A stretch of DNA of 64,000 nucleotides from an uncultured Pirellulaceae bacterium (GCA_938036435.1 CALHPU010000018.1:1-64000); one strand, 5' to 3'; counted from the first letter of the stretch, positions 1-10,335 are shown. Notes: generated by a model not told the origin, from the sequence alone. Numbers and translations are program-made.

Positions 1-9
1 TCAGCTTCA

Positions 10-558
10 TCACTGTTTGTCCAGCAACATTTCAAGGTAACTGACGGTGGTTGGTTCCGAACGGATCGACAATGCTGTCGCCAAAGATTCCAAGATTGCT
101 TTTGCTGAAGGCACCTGCTCCTTCGATTGGACGACCAATTCTAGTTCAACAAACGTACCGATCCCCTCTATCGTATCGAGGCAAATTTCGACGTCTTCGT
201 CCTCCCAACGCACGGCGATGCTATCACGTTGTTTTTCAACACACAGAACTGAATGAAACCCCATTCCCAGCAGCATGTTGCGAAATTTTTCTTTGTCTTG
301 CGTGTTGAGTTTTATCTCAATTTCTTCCCTAATCTTGGCGCGCGTGTCAAGATTTGGGCCCTTGAAAGTAAGCGTATGCGAATCTTCGGTCGAGCGAATC
401 CGCAATGCGATATCATTTCCAGCAAAGTCAAGTAAGGTTTGGTTGAAGTACTCGTCACAGTGCTTGGAGACGCAAGTTTGAGTAGATTCCATCGTCAGCA
501 ACTGCTGGCGAATGTCGTCATGAGAGTTGACGGGATATTTGAGCTCAACTTCAAACAT
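10..558 (-). CDS. CYTH domain protein (class IV adenylyl cyclase / thiamine-triphosphatase-like)
   Basis: A 182-residue protein that opens with the CYTH signature EVELK (ExExK) at residues 3-7. This is the metal- and triphosphate-binding strand of the triphosphate tunnel fold. Further charged strands follow, such as LRIRS, LTFKG and EEIEIKL, as expected for the tunnel walls. Family members bind ATP, thiamine triphosphate or polyphosphate; the substrate cannot be read from the sequence, so cyclase versus triphosphatase is open. The length matches CyaB-type proteins. It is cytoplasmic, with no signal peptide. It diverges from the DUF547 gene with about 50 bases between the starts, so the promoters must lie very close together. 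Confident in the fold, not in the activity. Confidence 0.85.
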   Translation of the reverse strand: MFEVELKYPVNSHDDIRQQLLTMESTQTCVSKHCDEYFNQTLLDFAGNDIALRIRSTEDSHTLTFKGPNLDTRAKIREEIEIKLNTQDKEKFRNMLLGMGFHSVLCVEKQRDSIAVRWEDEDVEICLDTIEGIGTFVELELVVQSKEQVPSAKAILESLATALSIRSEPTTVSYLEMLLDKQ

Positions 559-609
559 GTTGTATTTACCAAACGAGTAATCGATCTTTTTAACTTCCGA
601 AAGTTGGCT

Positions 610-1443
610 ATGTTCTACCGCATAATGTTTTCTTTAACAGTCGTCCTGACAGTCAGCGCTGCTATCTTGATTGCAATGTCGCCAACCGTCGACGCAGACG
701 AATACGCCGGCAAACAGTGGCCAGCGTCAGACTTGGTTTCGATTGACCGAATCGGTCACGACACGTTTGACGGTTTACTGAAAAAGTACGTCGATAACGA
801 CGGGATGGTCAATTACAAGGCTTGGCATGCCAGTCCCGCGGACCGAGCTGCATTAACGAGCTACCTAGAATTTTTGAGTCGTGCAGACGCGACGGTGCCG
901 GCAACTCGAGAGGCGAAGTTAGCGTTCTGGATCAATGCCTACAACGCGTTGACGTTGGAGGGGATCTTGCGAGTCTATCCGACGACCAGTATCCGCAACC
1001 ACACGGCGAAGTTGGCTGGGTATAACATTTGGAAGAAGCTTCATTTGCAAGTTGGAAATCAACAGGTGACGCTCGATCACATCGAGCATAAAATCCTCCG
1101 CCCCATGGGCGAACCGCGTGTTCACTTTGCAATCGTCTGCGCTTCGATTGGATGCCCACGGTTGCTCAACGAGGCTTACGTTCCAGATCGTTTAGGAGAT
1201 CAACTTGCGACCAATACCGTCGATTTTTTCTCGCGGCCGCAGAACTTGAAATTAGATGGCCAAGGAAACCTTTACTTGAGCCAGATCCTAGACTGGTTCG
1301 GAGGTGACTTCGGAAGTTCAAGTCAGGCACAGATGCAAGTACTTCAGCGGTACTTTCCTCAACCGGCCCAAGCCCTTGTCGCCAGCGGTCGCTACAACAT
1401 CAAGTTCCTCGAGTACGATTGGAATCTGAACGCTCAGAAGTAA
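610..1443 (+). CDS. Secreted DUF547 domain protein
   Basis: The frame is open from 439, but the upstream part overlaps the divergent CYTH gene. The likely start is ATG 610 (GAAAG about 7 bases upstream) or ATG 625. Residues 1-30 form a signal peptide or membrane anchor ending near VDADE, so the protein is exported. The body carries the hallmarks of DUF547: FWINAYNALTLEGIL in the middle and FAIVCASIGCPRL further on, with the conserved Cys-x-Ser-x-Gly-Cys-Pro segment. DUF547 has a papain-like appearance, but its biochemical role is not established. The mature length of about 250 residues is normal for the family. It is a single-gene unit facing away from rlmN. Confidence 0.85.
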   Translation: MFYRIMFSLTVVLTVSAAILIAMSPTVDADEYAGKQWPASDLVSIDRIGHDTFDGLLKKYVDNDGMVNYKAWHASPADRAALTSYLEFLSRADATVPATREAKLAFWINAYNALTLEGILRVYPTTSIRNHTAKLAGYNIWKKLHLQVGNQQVTLDHIEHKILRPMGEPRVHFAIVCASIGCPRLLNEAYVPDRLGDQLATNTVDFFSRPQNLKLDGQGNLYLSQILDWFGGDFGSSSQAQMQVLQRYFPQPAQALVASGRYNIKFLEYDWNLNAQK

Positions 1444-1489
1444 AGATGCGTGATGCGTTAGTGATTTGCGAAAACCAGTCATTCGGATG

Positions 1490-1552
1490 AAGGTCTCACG
1501 CAAAGGCGTGGAGGCGCAAAGTTCCGTAGTTAATTCTTTGCGCCTTTGCCTG
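1490..1552. repeat. Remnant of a dispersed Cys/Arg-rich-type repeat with hairpin
   Basis: The segment holds the inverted arms GGCGCAAAG (1513-1521) and CTTTGCGCC (1536-1544), preceded by TCTCACGCAAAGGCG. Sequences of the form 'tctcacgcaaag.cgcaaag' recur as dispersed non-coding repeats in planctomycete and cyanobacterial genomes (from memory, unchecked). The hairpin lies between the convergent DUF547 and rlmN genes and has only a short T-run on either strand. It is therefore a weak terminator at best. Confidence 0.4.
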
Positions 1553-1573
1553 AGGTTCCGACGAACCACCGGG

Positions 1574-2704
1574 TTACGAGAGCTTGACTGTCTCGGATTT
1601 TAACTGACCACATGCCGCCATGATATCTTGGCCGCGTGTTGCACGTACTGGCGATGAGTATCCGTGCCGATGGAGATAGCGGGCAAACGCCGCGATCGTT
1701 TGTTCGTCTGAACATTCATAGTGTGTGCCCGGCCACGGGTTGAACGGGATTAAGTTGATCTTGGATGGGATTTCGGCAAGCAATCGGACAAGTTCCTGTG
1801 CATCCTGCAGTGAATCGTTGACGCCCTTGAGCATCACGTACTCAAAAGTGATCCGACGCGCATTGGACAATCCCGGATATTTCCGGCAAGCATCTAAAAG
1901 ATCCGCAATGGGGTACTTGCGGTTGATCGGAACCAGTTCGTCACGCAATTCATCGCGCACCGCGTGCAGAGAAATCGCAAGAGCGACTTTCAGTTCATCA
2001 CCGGTGCGGGCAATTCCGGGAACCACACCCGAGGTTGATAACGTGATCCGACGGCGAGAAAAACCTAAACCATCATCATGAAGTGCGATCAGCAAAGCCT
2101 GTTTGACGTTTTCGAAATTCAACAGCGGCTCGCCCATGCCCATCATCACGATGTTGGAGACCTTGCGGCCCGTTGCGGGGAAAATGCCTTTAGCTTCCGT
2201 ATTATCGCCCGAGTAGTCAGCCAATCGATCGCGCGCAACCATGATCTGGGCGAGTATCTCACCCGGCGTTAGGTTCCTCATCATTTGCTGCGTGCCGGTG
2301 TAGCAAAAGCTGCAGTTAAAAGAGCAACCGACTTGACTGCTGACGCACAGAGTGCCACGGTCGGACTCGGGAATGTAGACGGTTTCCACTTCGACCGCTG
2401 GTGCGTCGGGCTGGGGAAAACGCAACAACCACTTGCGTGTGCCGTCAATTGAAATTTGCTCGGTGACAATTTCTGGGCGGTCGAGCGTGAAGTTTTTCTC
2501 GAGTGAGCGTTGCAAGTCTTTGCCGATCGAGCTCATCTGCGAAAACTGCGTCGCACCGCGGATGTAGATCCAATGGGAGATCTGTTTGGTCCGCAGTGCA
2601 AGTTGTTTTTCAGCAACGCCAATCGACGCAAGCGCCTCTTGCAGTTGTTGCTCAGACGCGCCGATCAGATTTTTTGCGATCGTGGTTTGGCTGTTGGGTG
2701 TCAT
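1574..2704 (-). CDS. rlmN: 23S rRNA/tRNA adenine-C2 methyltransferase RlmN
   Basis: A 376-residue radical SAM enzyme that methylates C2 of A2503 in 23S rRNA and of A37 in some tRNAs, by a ping-pong mechanism through a methylated cysteine. The [4Fe-4S] motif CSFNCSFC gives Cys127, Cys131 and Cys134 (CxxxCxxC). The C-terminal [11 protein letters not shown] carries the second catalytic cysteine typical of RlmN. GMGEPLLN and [10 protein letters not shown] are also family signatures, and the length is normal. The gene overlaps the end of the upstream thiE fusion by 4 bases (ATGA), so the two are translationally coupled. There is no functional link I know of between rRNA methylation and thiamine synthesis. 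Confidence 0.97.
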   Translation of the reverse strand: MTPNSQTTIAKNLIGASEQQLQEALASIGVAEKQLALRTKQISHWIYIRGATQFSQMSSIGKDLQRSLEKNFTLDRPEIVTEQISIDGTRKWLLRFPQPDAPAVEVETVYIPESDRGTLCVSSQVGCSFNCSFCYTGTQQMMRNLTPGEILAQIMVARDRLADYSGDNTEAKGIFPATGRKVSNIVMMGMGEPLLNFENVKQALLIALHDDGLGFSRRRITLSTSGVVPGIARTGDELKVALAISLHAVRDELRDELVPINRKYPIADLLDACRKYPGLSNARRITFEYVMLKGVNDSLQDAQELVRLLAEIPSKINLIPFNPWPGTHYECSDEQTIAAFARYLHRHGYSSPVRATRGQDIMAACGQLKSETVKLS

Positions 2705-3759
2705 GAGACCAGCATACTCTTTAAAGCTTTGGCCGCCGATAGAGGGTCGTCCGCTCCCGACACGGCAGCCGATACCGCAACTCGGCTGAATCCGGCTTTG
2801 ACGACATCCGAAACGTTGTCGACGTTGATGCCGCCGATGGCAAACGCCGGTAATTTGATTTCGCCGGCGACCTCGGAAACAAGCTCAAGCCCGACATGAG
2901 AATCAAAGGCTTTTGTGGTCGAAGGAAACACGGGCCCCACGCCGATATAGTTCGCGCCATCAATCACGGCTTGGCGAGCCTGATCAAGACTGTGAGTCGA
3001 AACTCCGATCAGTTTGCTGGCACCGACCAGTCGCCGACCATCAGAGACGCTGATGTCGTCTTGACCAAGATGAACACCATCGGCATCGGTTGCCAGCGCA
3101 AGGTCTGCGCGATCGTTCATGATCCAGCGGGCGGAAGTTGGTCGTGTCAGTTCGGTTAGACGTTTACCTATCGTGACATGATCTCTGTCGGATAGCGTTT
3201 TGTCGCGGAACTGAATTAGGTCGACCTTAGCGTCGATCAACGTTTGCACGGCGGCTTCGAACTTTTCTGGTGATTCCTTCCAGTGTGTTCCATCGATCAG
3301 CACATACAGGTGTGCGTCTTTGAGCGATTGCAGACTCAAGCGCGTCACCATGACGGCTTTTTCTAGTGTGTAGCTTCGATAGCGCAGTTGCTCGACATTT
3401 TTGGAGACACCGGCATCGATCGTTTTTGTAAATTCTTCGATCGCTCGCAAGGATTGCTGGACACGTGTAAGGTTGGCTTTGAGAACTTCTTGATCGGAAG
3501 AGCGCTGGTATTCGGTGGTCGTTTGCAGGTTCCTGCCGACATCGCCCTCGCTATCACGGGCAAGAATTTGGGAACCAAGATCCAGCGGTTTCATTGCTTC
3601 GGCAAGGTCGTGTCGCAATTGCTTTAGCTGTTTAGACAGAAATGCATCCCCCAGAACCATGCGGACATAGTCTTCTACGACCCGTAATCCTTCGCCAGTC
3701 CGATTGTTGGCGGCGTCCAGAATTCGAAAAATGGAATTTTTTTCTTCGTTCTGAGGCAT
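2701..3759 (-). CDS. thiE: ThiD2-ThiE fusion: HMP-P kinase-like domain plus thiamine-phosphate synthase
   Basis: A 352-residue two-domain protein. Residues about 8-135 ([20 protein letters not shown] onward) match the N-terminal domain called ThiD2, a monofunctional alternative HMP-phosphate kinase known from the literature as a fusion to ThiE. Residues about 145-350 are thiamine-phosphate synthase, which joins HMP-PP and HET-P. They contain [23 protein letters not shown] and IGGI, which bind pyrophosphate and the thiazole. Both last steps of pyrimidine activation and coupling could therefore sit on one chain. ATG 3759 is the only good start. It is the first gene of a thiE-rlmN operon, and the 281 bases to the next gene on the plus strand must contain its promoter. 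Confidence 0.9.
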   Translation of the reverse strand: MPQNEEKNSIFRILDAANNRTGEGLRVVEDYVRMVLGDAFLSKQLKQLRHDLAEAMKPLDLGSQILARDSEGDVGRNLQTTTEYQRSSDQEVLKANLTRVQQSLRAIEEFTKTIDAGVSKNVEQLRYRSYTLEKAVMVTRLSLQSLKDAHLYVLIDGTHWKESPEKFEAAVQTLIDAKVDLIQFRDKTLSDRDHVTIGKRLTELTRPTSARWIMNDRADLALATDADGVHLGQDDISVSDGRRLVGASKLIGVSTHSLDQARQAVIDGANYIGVGPVFPSTTKAFDSHVGLELVSEVAGEIKLPAFAIGGINVDNVSDVVKAGFSRVAVSAAVSGADDPLSAAKALKSMLVS

Positions 3760-4040
3760 GTGATGGCAACCCTAAATAGGTGTTTGAGTGACAGTTTGAC
3801 AGTGCTTTGGTGAATTCGTTCCATGGCGTTAATTCCATGTGACGACCGAAAACAAGTGATTTGCTTGATAGAGACCAGTTTATCGAATACGCGGGTTCTT
3901 ATTGTAAGCGAACATTGCGATTGACGGGAAAACGCGAGCCATTGATAATTTGCCTGAGGGTTTCTTCGGCAAACAAGGATTTTCGTTGCGCCGGGAGCCT
4001 TTTCAGGTGGTATTTTTTCGCAAGGATGTGGGAGATTCTA

Positions 4041-4694
4041 ATGAACTGGGGCTCAATTTCACTCTGCTGTTGGCCTGGCCTTCCCGGGCTGTGGTATCGA
4101 GGAAGATGGTCTTCTTTAATGGTGGCGATCGGTTTTTCGCTTCTGCTGAATTTGGCGATCATTTCCAGCTTCATATGGACCGAAGTCTTTTTTGACAGAG
4201 GCTTTCCTGCTGTTGCTTGGCCGGTATTGTTGATGTTTTGGGCAATGACAGCGTGGCTTGCCCTCCAGAATCTACCTGACGTGATGTCAGTGAAATCCCG
4301 GACACAGCAAACCGTTTTCGAGCATCCTGACACCTTGTTTATTGACGCCAGAAGCGAATACTTAAAGGGACGTTGGCAACAGGCCGAAGCGTTATTGTTA
4401 CGGAGTCTGATACAGACGCCGCGCGACATCGAAGCTCGTTTGATGTTGGCGACCTTGTATCGGCACACTCGACAGTTCGACAATGCGACGGCTCAACTGG
4501 ACAAGATTGGTGATTTTGACGAATCGGCCACTTGGCGATCGGAACTCTTAAGAGAGCGAAAGTTGCTGGAGTTGGTGATGGAGCACGAGCGTTCTCCGGT
4601 TGACAATGATGTGTCGAAGCGTCCGACCAACAATGATGGAATTGTGCGGGTCGTTAAACAAAGACAAACAACAGAATTTATTCAGGGCAGTTAA
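4041..4694 (+). CDS. Inner-membrane protein with TPR-like C-terminus, unknown function
   Basis: The frame is open from 3861, but GGGAG six bases before ATG 4041 decides the start and gives about 217 residues. There are two membrane segments in the first 90 residues (around SLMVAIGFSLLLNLAIISSF and FPAVAWPVLLMFWAMTAWLA). A soluble part follows, with a helical repeat resembling one to two TPRs (YLKGRWQQAEALLLRSLIQT, then ATLYRHTRQFDNATAQLDKI). The tail is polar. I do not recognise a named family. It lies 45 bases upstream of clpC in the same direction and may be cotranscribed. A membrane-associated scaffold is an inference only. Confidence 0.7.
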   Translation: MNWGSISLCCWPGLPGLWYRGRWSSLMVAIGFSLLLNLAIISSFIWTEVFFDRGFPAVAWPVLLMFWAMTAWLALQNLPDVMSVKSRTQQTVFEHPDTLFIDARSEYLKGRWQQAEALLLRSLIQTPRDIEARLMLATLYRHTRQFDNATAQLDKIGDFDESATWRSELLRERKLLELVMEHERSPVDNDVSKRPTNNDGIVRVVKQRQTTEFIQGS

Positions 4695-4739
4695 TTTAAC
4701 CGCCACAATTATTGATAGGGTCTATTAGAGGACATCTGA

Positions 4740-7337
4740 ATGTACGAACGGTTTACTGACCGAGCCCGAAAGGTAATGCAGCTGGCCAATCAAGAGGCTC
4801 AGCGCTTCAACCATGAATACATCGGCACCGAGCACATGTTGCTGGGGCTGGTGAAGGAAGGCACTGGCGTTGCTGCAAACGTCCTCAAGAATCTAGATGT
4901 TGATCTGCGGAAGATTCGTCTGGAAGTTGAGAAACTGGTTCAAAGTGGTCCTGAAATGATCACGATGGGCAAGCTGCCTCAGACGCCTCGCGCCAAAAAA
5001 GTTATCGAGTACTCGATGGAGGAGGCACGTAATCTGGCCCACAACTTCGTTGGTACCGAACACATCCTCTTGGGATTGTTGCGCGAGCAAGAAGGCGTTG
5101 CTGCCCAAGTGCTGATGAATCTTGGTATGAAACTAGAAGACGTCCGCGAGGAAGTTCTGAACCTGTTGGGCAACGGGCTCGACGGTGGGGAAGGATCCGA
5201 ACGCGGCGGACGTGAAGGCGCTGGCGTCGGTGGCGGCAGCGAGTCTTCTGGGAAGTCCGGCAAATCGAAAACACCAGCGCTTGATAGCTTTGGTCGTGAC
5301 CTGACCGAACTGGCCAAGCAAAACAAGTTAGACCCTGTCATTGGACGTTCCAAAGAAATCGAACGCGCCATTCAGGTTCTCTGCCGTCGAACCAAGAACA
5401 ACCCAGTTCTATTGGGCGAAGCGGGCGTCGGAAAAACGGCAATCGTCGAAGGTTTCGCACAATTGGTCGTCTCAGGTGAAGTTCCCGAGATCCTATCGGA
5501 AAAACGGATCGTGGTGCTCGATCTGGCGATGATGGTTGCTGGTACCAAATACCGCGGTCAGTTCGAAGAACGCATCAAGGCCGTGATGAACGAAGTGCGA
5601 CGTGCCAAAAATACGATTCTGTTCATTGACGAATTGCATACGCTCGTTGGTGCCGGTGGTGCCGAAGGCGCAATCGATGCGGCAAACGTTCTTAAGCCGG
5701 CACTGGCCCGTGGTGAGATCCAATGTATTGGTGCCACGACGCTGGATGAATATCGCAAGTACATCGAAAAAGACAACGCGCTCGCCCGTCGCTTCCAAGA
5801 GATCATCGTCGAGCCAACGTCGCAGGACGAAACCGTCGAAATCCTCAAAGGACTTCGTAAACGTTACGAGGAACATCATCGCGTACAGATCACCGACGAC
5901 GCTGTTGTTTCTGCGGTGGATCTGTCTAGCCGGTACATCACCGGGCGTTGCCTGCCAGATAAAGCGATCGACGTGATCGATGAGGCCGGTGCACGCGTAA
6001 GACTGCGTACGATGACCCGTCCGCCAGACCTCAAGGAAATTGACGTCGACATCGAACGTCTGAACAAGGAAAAAGAAGACGCCGTTGCCAACCAAGATTT
6101 TGAGAAAGCTGCTAGTCTTCGCGACCAAGCCGACAAACTTCGCAAGAAGAAAGACCAGATCAAAAAGGAATGGCGAGAGAAATCTCAACAAACCGACGGC
6201 GTGGTCGACGAAGAGGTCGTTGCAGAGGTCATCTCGAAAATGACGGGTGTTCCACTGACACGACTGTCAACCGAAGACTCATTGCGTCTGATGAAGATGG
6301 AAGAGGAGCTTCACAAGACCGTCGTCAGCCAAGACGCTGCGGTCAAGTCAATCTCCAAGGCTGTCCGACGAAGCCGCAGTGGTCTGAAGGATCCTCGTCG
6401 TCCGATCGGCTGTTTTATGTTTGCCGGACCAACGGGTGTTGGTAAGACTTTGCTGGCTAAAGCGCTCGCCGAATTCATGTTTGGTGACGAGGAAGCCCTC
6501 GTTACGATCGACATGTCCGAATACATGGAGAAACACAATCTGTCGCGTTTGATCGGTGCCCCTCCGGGCTACGTCGGCTACGAAGAAGGCGGTCAATTGA
6601 CCGAGAAGATTCGTCGGCGCCCTTATAGCGTGGTGTTGTTGGACGAAATCGAGAAAGCCCACCCCGATATCTTCAACACGTTGTTGCAGGTGATGGAAGA
6701 GGGGCGTTTGACCGATTCATTCGGTCGCCACATCGATTTCCGCAACGTGATTCTGATCATGACGACTAACGTCGGTGCTCACCAGATTAAGAACGAATCT
6801 GGAATGGGATTGCCGGGTGCTGGGGATGACCAATCGTTTGAAAACATGAAAGAGCGCGTGTTCGGCGAGATTGAAAAAGCATTCCGTCCAGAGTTCTTGA
6901 ATCGTCTTTCCGAAGAGCCCGTCATTTTCCGTCACTTGGAAAAAGCAGACCTCAAAGTTGTTGTCGATTTCGAACTTTCGAAAATCCGCCGCCGTTTGAA
7001 GGAGATGGGTTTCGACCTAGAACTTTCCGCCGACGCGAAAGAGTATCTGATCAAAAAAGGTACCAACCTCGACTACGGTGCTCGTCCGTTGCGTCGCGCT
7101 TTAGAGAACTATGTCGAAGATCCACTGTCCGAAGAATTGCTTAAGGGCACCTTTGAGGGCAAGAACAGGATCGAAGTCGTTGGAGTACGCAATGATGACG
7201 GCAAGATAACCAAATTGGAATTCAAAAGCGAGTTCATCGAACCGCCTGAGCCACCGGCCGAAGAGGAACCTGTTGGCGTCGGTGCTGGAGAAGTTGACGA
7301 CGCCGGAAACGGCGACGATGCTGCTTCAGACGAGTAA
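4740..7337 (+). CDS. clpC: ATP-dependent Clp protease ATPase subunit ClpC
   Basis: An 865-residue HSP100 unfoldase that feeds substrates into ClpP. Two Clp-N repeats occupy residues 1-145. A Gly/Ser-rich linker (about 150-180) precedes the first AAA+ domain, with Walker [10 protein letters not shown] near residue 226 and Walker B ILFIDELH. The UVR/middle domain ([20 protein letters not shown], near 445) is what separates ClpC from ClpA. The second AAA+ has Walker A GPTGVGKT near 563, Walker [14 protein letters not shown] and a D2-small domain. The C-terminus has an unusual Pro/Glu/Gly/Asp-rich tail of about 35 residues. GAGG lies eight bases before the ATG. The Firmicute partners mcsA/mcsB/ctsR are absent here, so adaptor and regulator must differ. 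Confidence 0.97.
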   Translation: MYERFTDRARKVMQLANQEAQRFNHEYIGTEHMLLGLVKEGTGVAANVLKNLDVDLRKIRLEVEKLVQSGPEMITMGKLPQTPRAKKVIEYSMEEARNLAHNFVGTEHILLGLLREQEGVAAQVLMNLGMKLEDVREEVLNLLGNGLDGGEGSERGGREGAGVGGGSESSGKSGKSKTPALDSFGRDLTELAKQNKLDPVIGRSKEIERAIQVLCRRTKNNPVLLGEAGVGKTAIVEGFAQLVVSGEVPEILSEKRIVVLDLAMMVAGTKYRGQFEERIKAVMNEVRRAKNTILFIDELHTLVGAGGAEGAIDAANVLKPALARGEIQCIGATTLDEYRKYIEKDNALARRFQEIIVEPTSQDETVEILKGLRKRYEEHHRVQITDDAVVSAVDLSSRYITGRCLPDKAIDVIDEAGARVRLRTMTRPPDLKEIDVDIERLNKEKEDAVANQDFEKAASLRDQADKLRKKKDQIKKEWREKSQQTDGVVDEEVVAEVISKMTGVPLTRLSTEDSLRLMKMEEELHKTVVSQDAAVKSISKAVRRSRSGLKDPRRPIGCFMFAGPTGVGKTLLAKALAEFMFGDEEALVTIDMSEYMEKHNLSRLIGAPPGYVGYEEGGQLTEKIRRRPYSVVLLDEIEKAHPDIFNTLLQVMEEGRLTDSFGRHIDFRNVILIMTTNVGAHQIKNESGMGLPGAGDDQSFENMKERVFGEIEKAFRPEFLNRLSEEPVIFRHLEKADLKVVVDFELSKIRRRLKEMGFDLELSADAKEYLIKKGTNLDYGARPLRRALENYVEDPLSEELLKGTFEGKNRIEVVGVRNDDGKITKLEFKSEFIEPPEPPAEEEPVGVGAGEVDDAGNGDDAASDE

Positions 7338-7392
7338 ACGACTTTGATGTAGCCGAATTCGCAAGAGTTTGGCGAACGTTGAAAACAATGAT

Positions 7393-7428
7393 CGACCGAA
7401 ATTCCCTGTTGAGTTTCGGTCGTTTTCT
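7393..7428 (+). terminator. Intrinsic terminator of clpC
   Basis: A perfect 9-bp stem, CGACCGAAA (7393-7401) with TTTCGGTCG (7414-7422), is followed immediately by TTTT. It lies 55 bases after the clpC stop. Confidence 0.85.
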
Positions 7429-7493
7429 ATTTGCTCAATGGCGTGTCAGTACTGCTACCAAAAGTGTCCACAATCTGACCTAGCGACAATCGA

Positions 7494-8561
7494 ATGACGA
7501 ACAAACTTCTCGCCGTTAGCCGAAGAACCCTCGTGCTTCTATCGGCAGTCTGCCTTATGTGCTTAGCATTCGGCGTGTGTACCCAATTGTACGCTCAGCG
7601 CGCGATTGAATTGACGCTTCTGAGCGATTCAAGATCTTCGGCGTTGGATCATCAGCAGTGGATGCAGGCGATGTCGGAAGTCGGCGCCGATCGAGTCAAA
7701 GTACAAACAGCGGTGCGTCCCAAACCAGAAGTGACCGAAAGTGATTCTGGCGGCCAAGTCGTTGTTCAGGTTAGAGCAGTCATTGCCAACAGTAGAATCA
7801 AGTTTCCTGGGAAGTCTTTCGCACGATCGGATACTTCTGGCGTCAGGGCCTTTCTCTCGAGGCTACGTGACGATGGGATGAAAACAACGCTTGCCAAAAA
7901 AAAAGCGTTTGGCCTGACGTCGGAACAATTGGTGGATGTTCATCGGCAGTTAGCGGTGTCCATCGAAAGTCAGACCAAAGGAGCAAATGCGGCGTCGGTT
8001 GTTACTGAACTATTGGGTGCTTTGCCAATGAATTATCAAATCTCGCAAACAGCGCAAATGAGATTGAAAGGCCAAGACAAGATTGCCGTTGAGTTAAACG
8101 GTGTATCGGTGGGTACGGCGTTGTCAATTCTGTTACGGCAGCAAGGGCTGGTGTTCCATCCGCAGGCGAAGCAGGGCAGCGGCGTTGTGTTAAAGGTGGT
8201 ACGCAAGAAAGACGCGAAAGAATTCTGGCCGCCCGGCTGGCCCGTCGAAGAAGCGCCTGTGAGCGCATTTCCCAAAATGTTTCAGCGCATTCCGCTACAA
8301 ATCAATGAGACGCCACTGGCAAGTGTGCTCACAGCAATCGAGCGTCGTCTCAAACTGCCGTTTTTAGTGGACCCGGGTGCGACCAAAGACAAGGATGATA
8401 AAGCTGTTGATCTTTCGCAGGCGTCGGTATCGTACAACAAGTCCAAGACCAGTTACGCATTAGCGCTGAGTAAATTGCTGCTGCAGGCCAAGCCAAGGTT
8501 GCGGCATGAACTGCGGAGGGACGAAAACGGAAAGCTCTTTCTCTGGATCACGCGCCAGTAG
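7494..8561 (+). CDS. Secreted protein of unknown function with STN-like segments
   Basis: A 355-residue exported protein with a signal peptide at residues 1-36 (hydrophobic core TLVLLSAVCLMCLAFGV, cleavage near LYAQ). The middle and end contain two short modules of the form strand-helix-strand around VELNGVSVGTALSILLRQQG and INETPLASVLTAIERRLKLP. The pattern (small hydrophobic strand, then xxxLxxALxxLLxxxGL) recalls the STN domain of secretins and TonB receptors. This resemblance is by eye and weak. No catalytic motif is visible. The gene follows the clpC terminator and is a separate unit; it converges on the HlyD-like gene. Confidence 0.7.
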   Translation: MTNKLLAVSRRTLVLLSAVCLMCLAFGVCTQLYAQRAIELTLLSDSRSSALDHQQWMQAMSEVGADRVKVQTAVRPKPEVTESDSGGQVVVQVRAVIANSRIKFPGKSFARSDTSGVRAFLSRLRDDGMKTTLAKKKAFGLTSEQLVDVHRQLAVSIESQTKGANAASVVTELLGALPMNYQISQTAQMRLKGQDKIAVELNGVSVGTALSILLRQQGLVFHPQAKQGSGVVLKVVRKKDAKEFWPPGWPVEEAPVSAFPKMFQRIPLQINETPLASVLTAIERRLKLPFLVDPGATKDKDDKAVDLSQASVSYNKSKTSYALALSKLLLQAKPRLRHELRRDENGKLFLWITRQ

Positions 8562-8690
8562 CAGCACGCCAGAAGGATATCGGTCAATACCATCGTCCCC
8601 GGAGGAGAAAACGCAAATAGCATCGCTCCGGAGGAGCAGCCGGGCGGCCAGATTTCGGTCCGCGTTTCCAACGCGCGTCGTCTGTCGACG

Positions 8691-9971
8691 TTACCGCACT
8701 CGATTGGCAGCACGCGTGTTCGCATTGGGGCCCAGATCAACCGACATGCTTAGCGATGCTCCCGGCAGCAGCACCCACTGGCCGTTTTCGTAGCGGTTGT
8801 CGACTTCAGCGCGAACGCGAAAACGCTTACCAACGCCTTCCACCTCTAAAGGCCCCGTGACAACCTGCCCCAAGAACTCCAGCTCCTCGCCACCAGCTTG
8901 TTTGAGCGTGACGGTAACACGTTTACCTTTAACATCAGAGGGCCGACAAGTATCTGATGAAACGGTGCCTTCCACCCAGAGTTTGTCCATGCGCACAAAT
9001 CGGATGACGTTCTCTCCCTTCTGAACGTACTCATTAGGATGTTTGAGTATTTCAAGCACATTGCCATCAAACGGAGTCGAGATTCGCATCTTGCCGATCC
9101 TGAAGTCCATCTGCCTGACTTTGATTTCTTCTCGCGCTGCCAATCCTGCGGCTTCGCTGCGTTGGTCCATTGCATCTTGGACTTCCGCATAAGACGCCTC
9201 CATCGAGTATTTGGCTCGACGGACCTCATGGGCAGACCTAGAACCTTTCCTGCCCAGCCGGGCGGCCGTTTCATACTCTTCTTTGGCCAATTTGTATTTC
9301 TTGACGGCGACGTTGTACGCCGATTTACTTTCGGCTTTGTCCCGTTGAATTTCGTATGTCTTTCGAGCTTCCTCGGCCGCAAGTTCCATTAGCCCAGCAT
9401 CAATTTTCCCAACGATCTTTCCAGCTGGAACTGCGTCGCCCTCTTTGACATTTAACTCACTTAGCAGCCCTTCCTCTTCGGCGGGGATCATGATGTCCTG
9501 CATCAGTTTGACGTTGCAGATGTCAATGAACAACTCTCTACCACTTTCGGAGGACGTTGATCGGACATCGGAAACCGTTGATGTTGAACTGGGCGATTCG
9601 TTTAGAGTTTCAAAAGCATCGCTGGAGACAAGATTTGACGGAGCAACCGGAGCGTTGCTGACCAGTGGAGGGCTTTGGGGTGTTTTGCTATTGGGTGTGT
9701 CGCTGTTAGAGCGTCGAGGCAGAGCGAAGGCAGAACCACCGAAGCTGGAAACCGATTCGGAATTTTCACCACCCCCCAAAACGGGCTGTTTTAGCTTTGG
9801 CGTCGTGCGCGGCAGAGAGTACCTTGGCTTGCTTGTACTTCCAAAGGTGGAATTAGCATTGGGTAGACTAGGAGAGAACCCTTGGCCAAAACACAATGTG
9901 CTCGACGTCATCGCAGCTGCTGCGGATAGTGTCGTGCAAACAAATAGTTTGTGGAGAGAAGAGTAGTACAT
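8691..9971 (-). CDS. HlyD/MFP-family periplasmic adaptor protein
   Basis: A 426-residue exported adaptor with a signal peptide ending near CFGQ (residue 29). A Ser/Pro/Asn-rich disordered linker runs to about residue 145. The barrel-sandwich half-motif follows (IMIPAEEEGLLSELNVKEGD), then a long alpha-helical hairpin rich in Lys/Glu (about 200-285), then the second half-motif (ISTPFDGNVLEILKHPNEYV) and beta-barrel domains. These proteins bridge inner-membrane pumps and outer-membrane channels. No pump (RND, ABC or MFS) and no TolC-like gene lies next to it, which is unusual; it may serve a partner elsewhere. The 129 bases to the convergent neighbour hold two imperfect CCGGAGGAG copies and no clear terminator. 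Confidence 0.85.
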   Translation of the reverse strand: MYYSSLHKLFVCTTLSAAAAMTSSTLCFGQGFSPSLPNANSTFGSTSKPRYSLPRTTPKLKQPVLGGGENSESVSSFGGSAFALPRRSNSDTPNSKTPQSPPLVSNAPVAPSNLVSSDAFETLNESPSSTSTVSDVRSTSSESGRELFIDICNVKLMQDIMIPAEEEGLLSELNVKEGDAVPAGKIVGKIDAGLMELAAEEARKTYEIQRDKAESKSAYNVAVKKYKLAKEEYETAARLGRKGSRSAHEVRRAKYSMEASYAEVQDAMDQRSEAAGLAAREEIKVRQMDFRIGKMRISTPFDGNVLEILKHPNEYVQKGENVIRFVRMDKLWVEGTVSSDTCRPSDVKGKRVTVTLKQAGGEELEFLGQVVTGPLEVEGVGKRFRVRAEVDNRYENGQWVLLPGASLSMSVDLGPNANTRAANRVR

Positions 9972-10194
9972 GCTGAACCTGACCTAGGACTTAGTTTGTC
10001 GACCGCGATGGAATACAAAATCGGCAATATCGGATCAAAATATTCAATCCGTTTATATTCTCCGAAGCGCAGGTAGCCATTCTACGCTAGCGAATGGAGG
10101 CACGGTAGCCTTTGAGAATAACCGCACAGTAACCGGTTTTTAGAGCTTCAACGCGGTTATTGACCAAAAAGCCAATTCCGAAACGGCCGAAACG

Positions 10195-10229
10195 AAAAAA
10201 GGGTGCATTCAACGAAGTCGAACGCACCC
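10195..10229 (-). terminator. Intrinsic terminator on the minus strand
   Basis: On the minus strand GGGUGCGUUC (10229-10220) pairs with GAAUGCACCC (10210-10201) with one mismatch, and six U follow (10200-10195). It ends the small RNA candidate and could also end transcripts from the AnmK-like gene, 270 bases upstream. Confidence 0.8.
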
Positions 10230-10335
10230 TTGAAAAGGCGGGATGGACGAGCGCCCTTGGGAGACGGCGGTGATGAGAACACACTGAGGGCATTGCTCGT
10301 CCACTTCCGATTTTTAGTTGCAGCCGCCGTGCCAA
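10195..10335 (-). ncRNA. Candidate structured small RNA, pseudoknot-capable, unknown family
   Basis: Read on the minus strand: a TATATT -10 box at 10347-10342 would start a transcript near 10335. The RNA then has ACGGCGG (10330-10324), a long hairpin in which UGGACGAGC (10303-10295) pairs with GCUCGUCCA (10252-10244) and GCCCU (10291-10287) with AGGGC (10257-10253), and an intrinsic terminator. The large hairpin loop contains CCGCCGU (10270-10264), perfectly complementary to the upstream ACGGCGG, so a 7-bp pseudoknot or switch is possible. The length would be about 140 nt. It does not show the SRP, tmRNA, RNase P or obvious 6S signatures. No convincing -35 box is visible. Whether it is a free RNA or the 3' UTR of the AnmK-like gene is open. 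Confidence 0.5.

Noticed and set aside
5493-6191. Long antisense frame over clpC
   Set aside because: Codon bias of clpC leaves open antisense frames; no domain or start signal.
10087-10335. Minus-strand frame of 82 codons
   Set aside because: It crosses the two strong RNA hairpins and the terminator, is Arg-rich, and has no family features.
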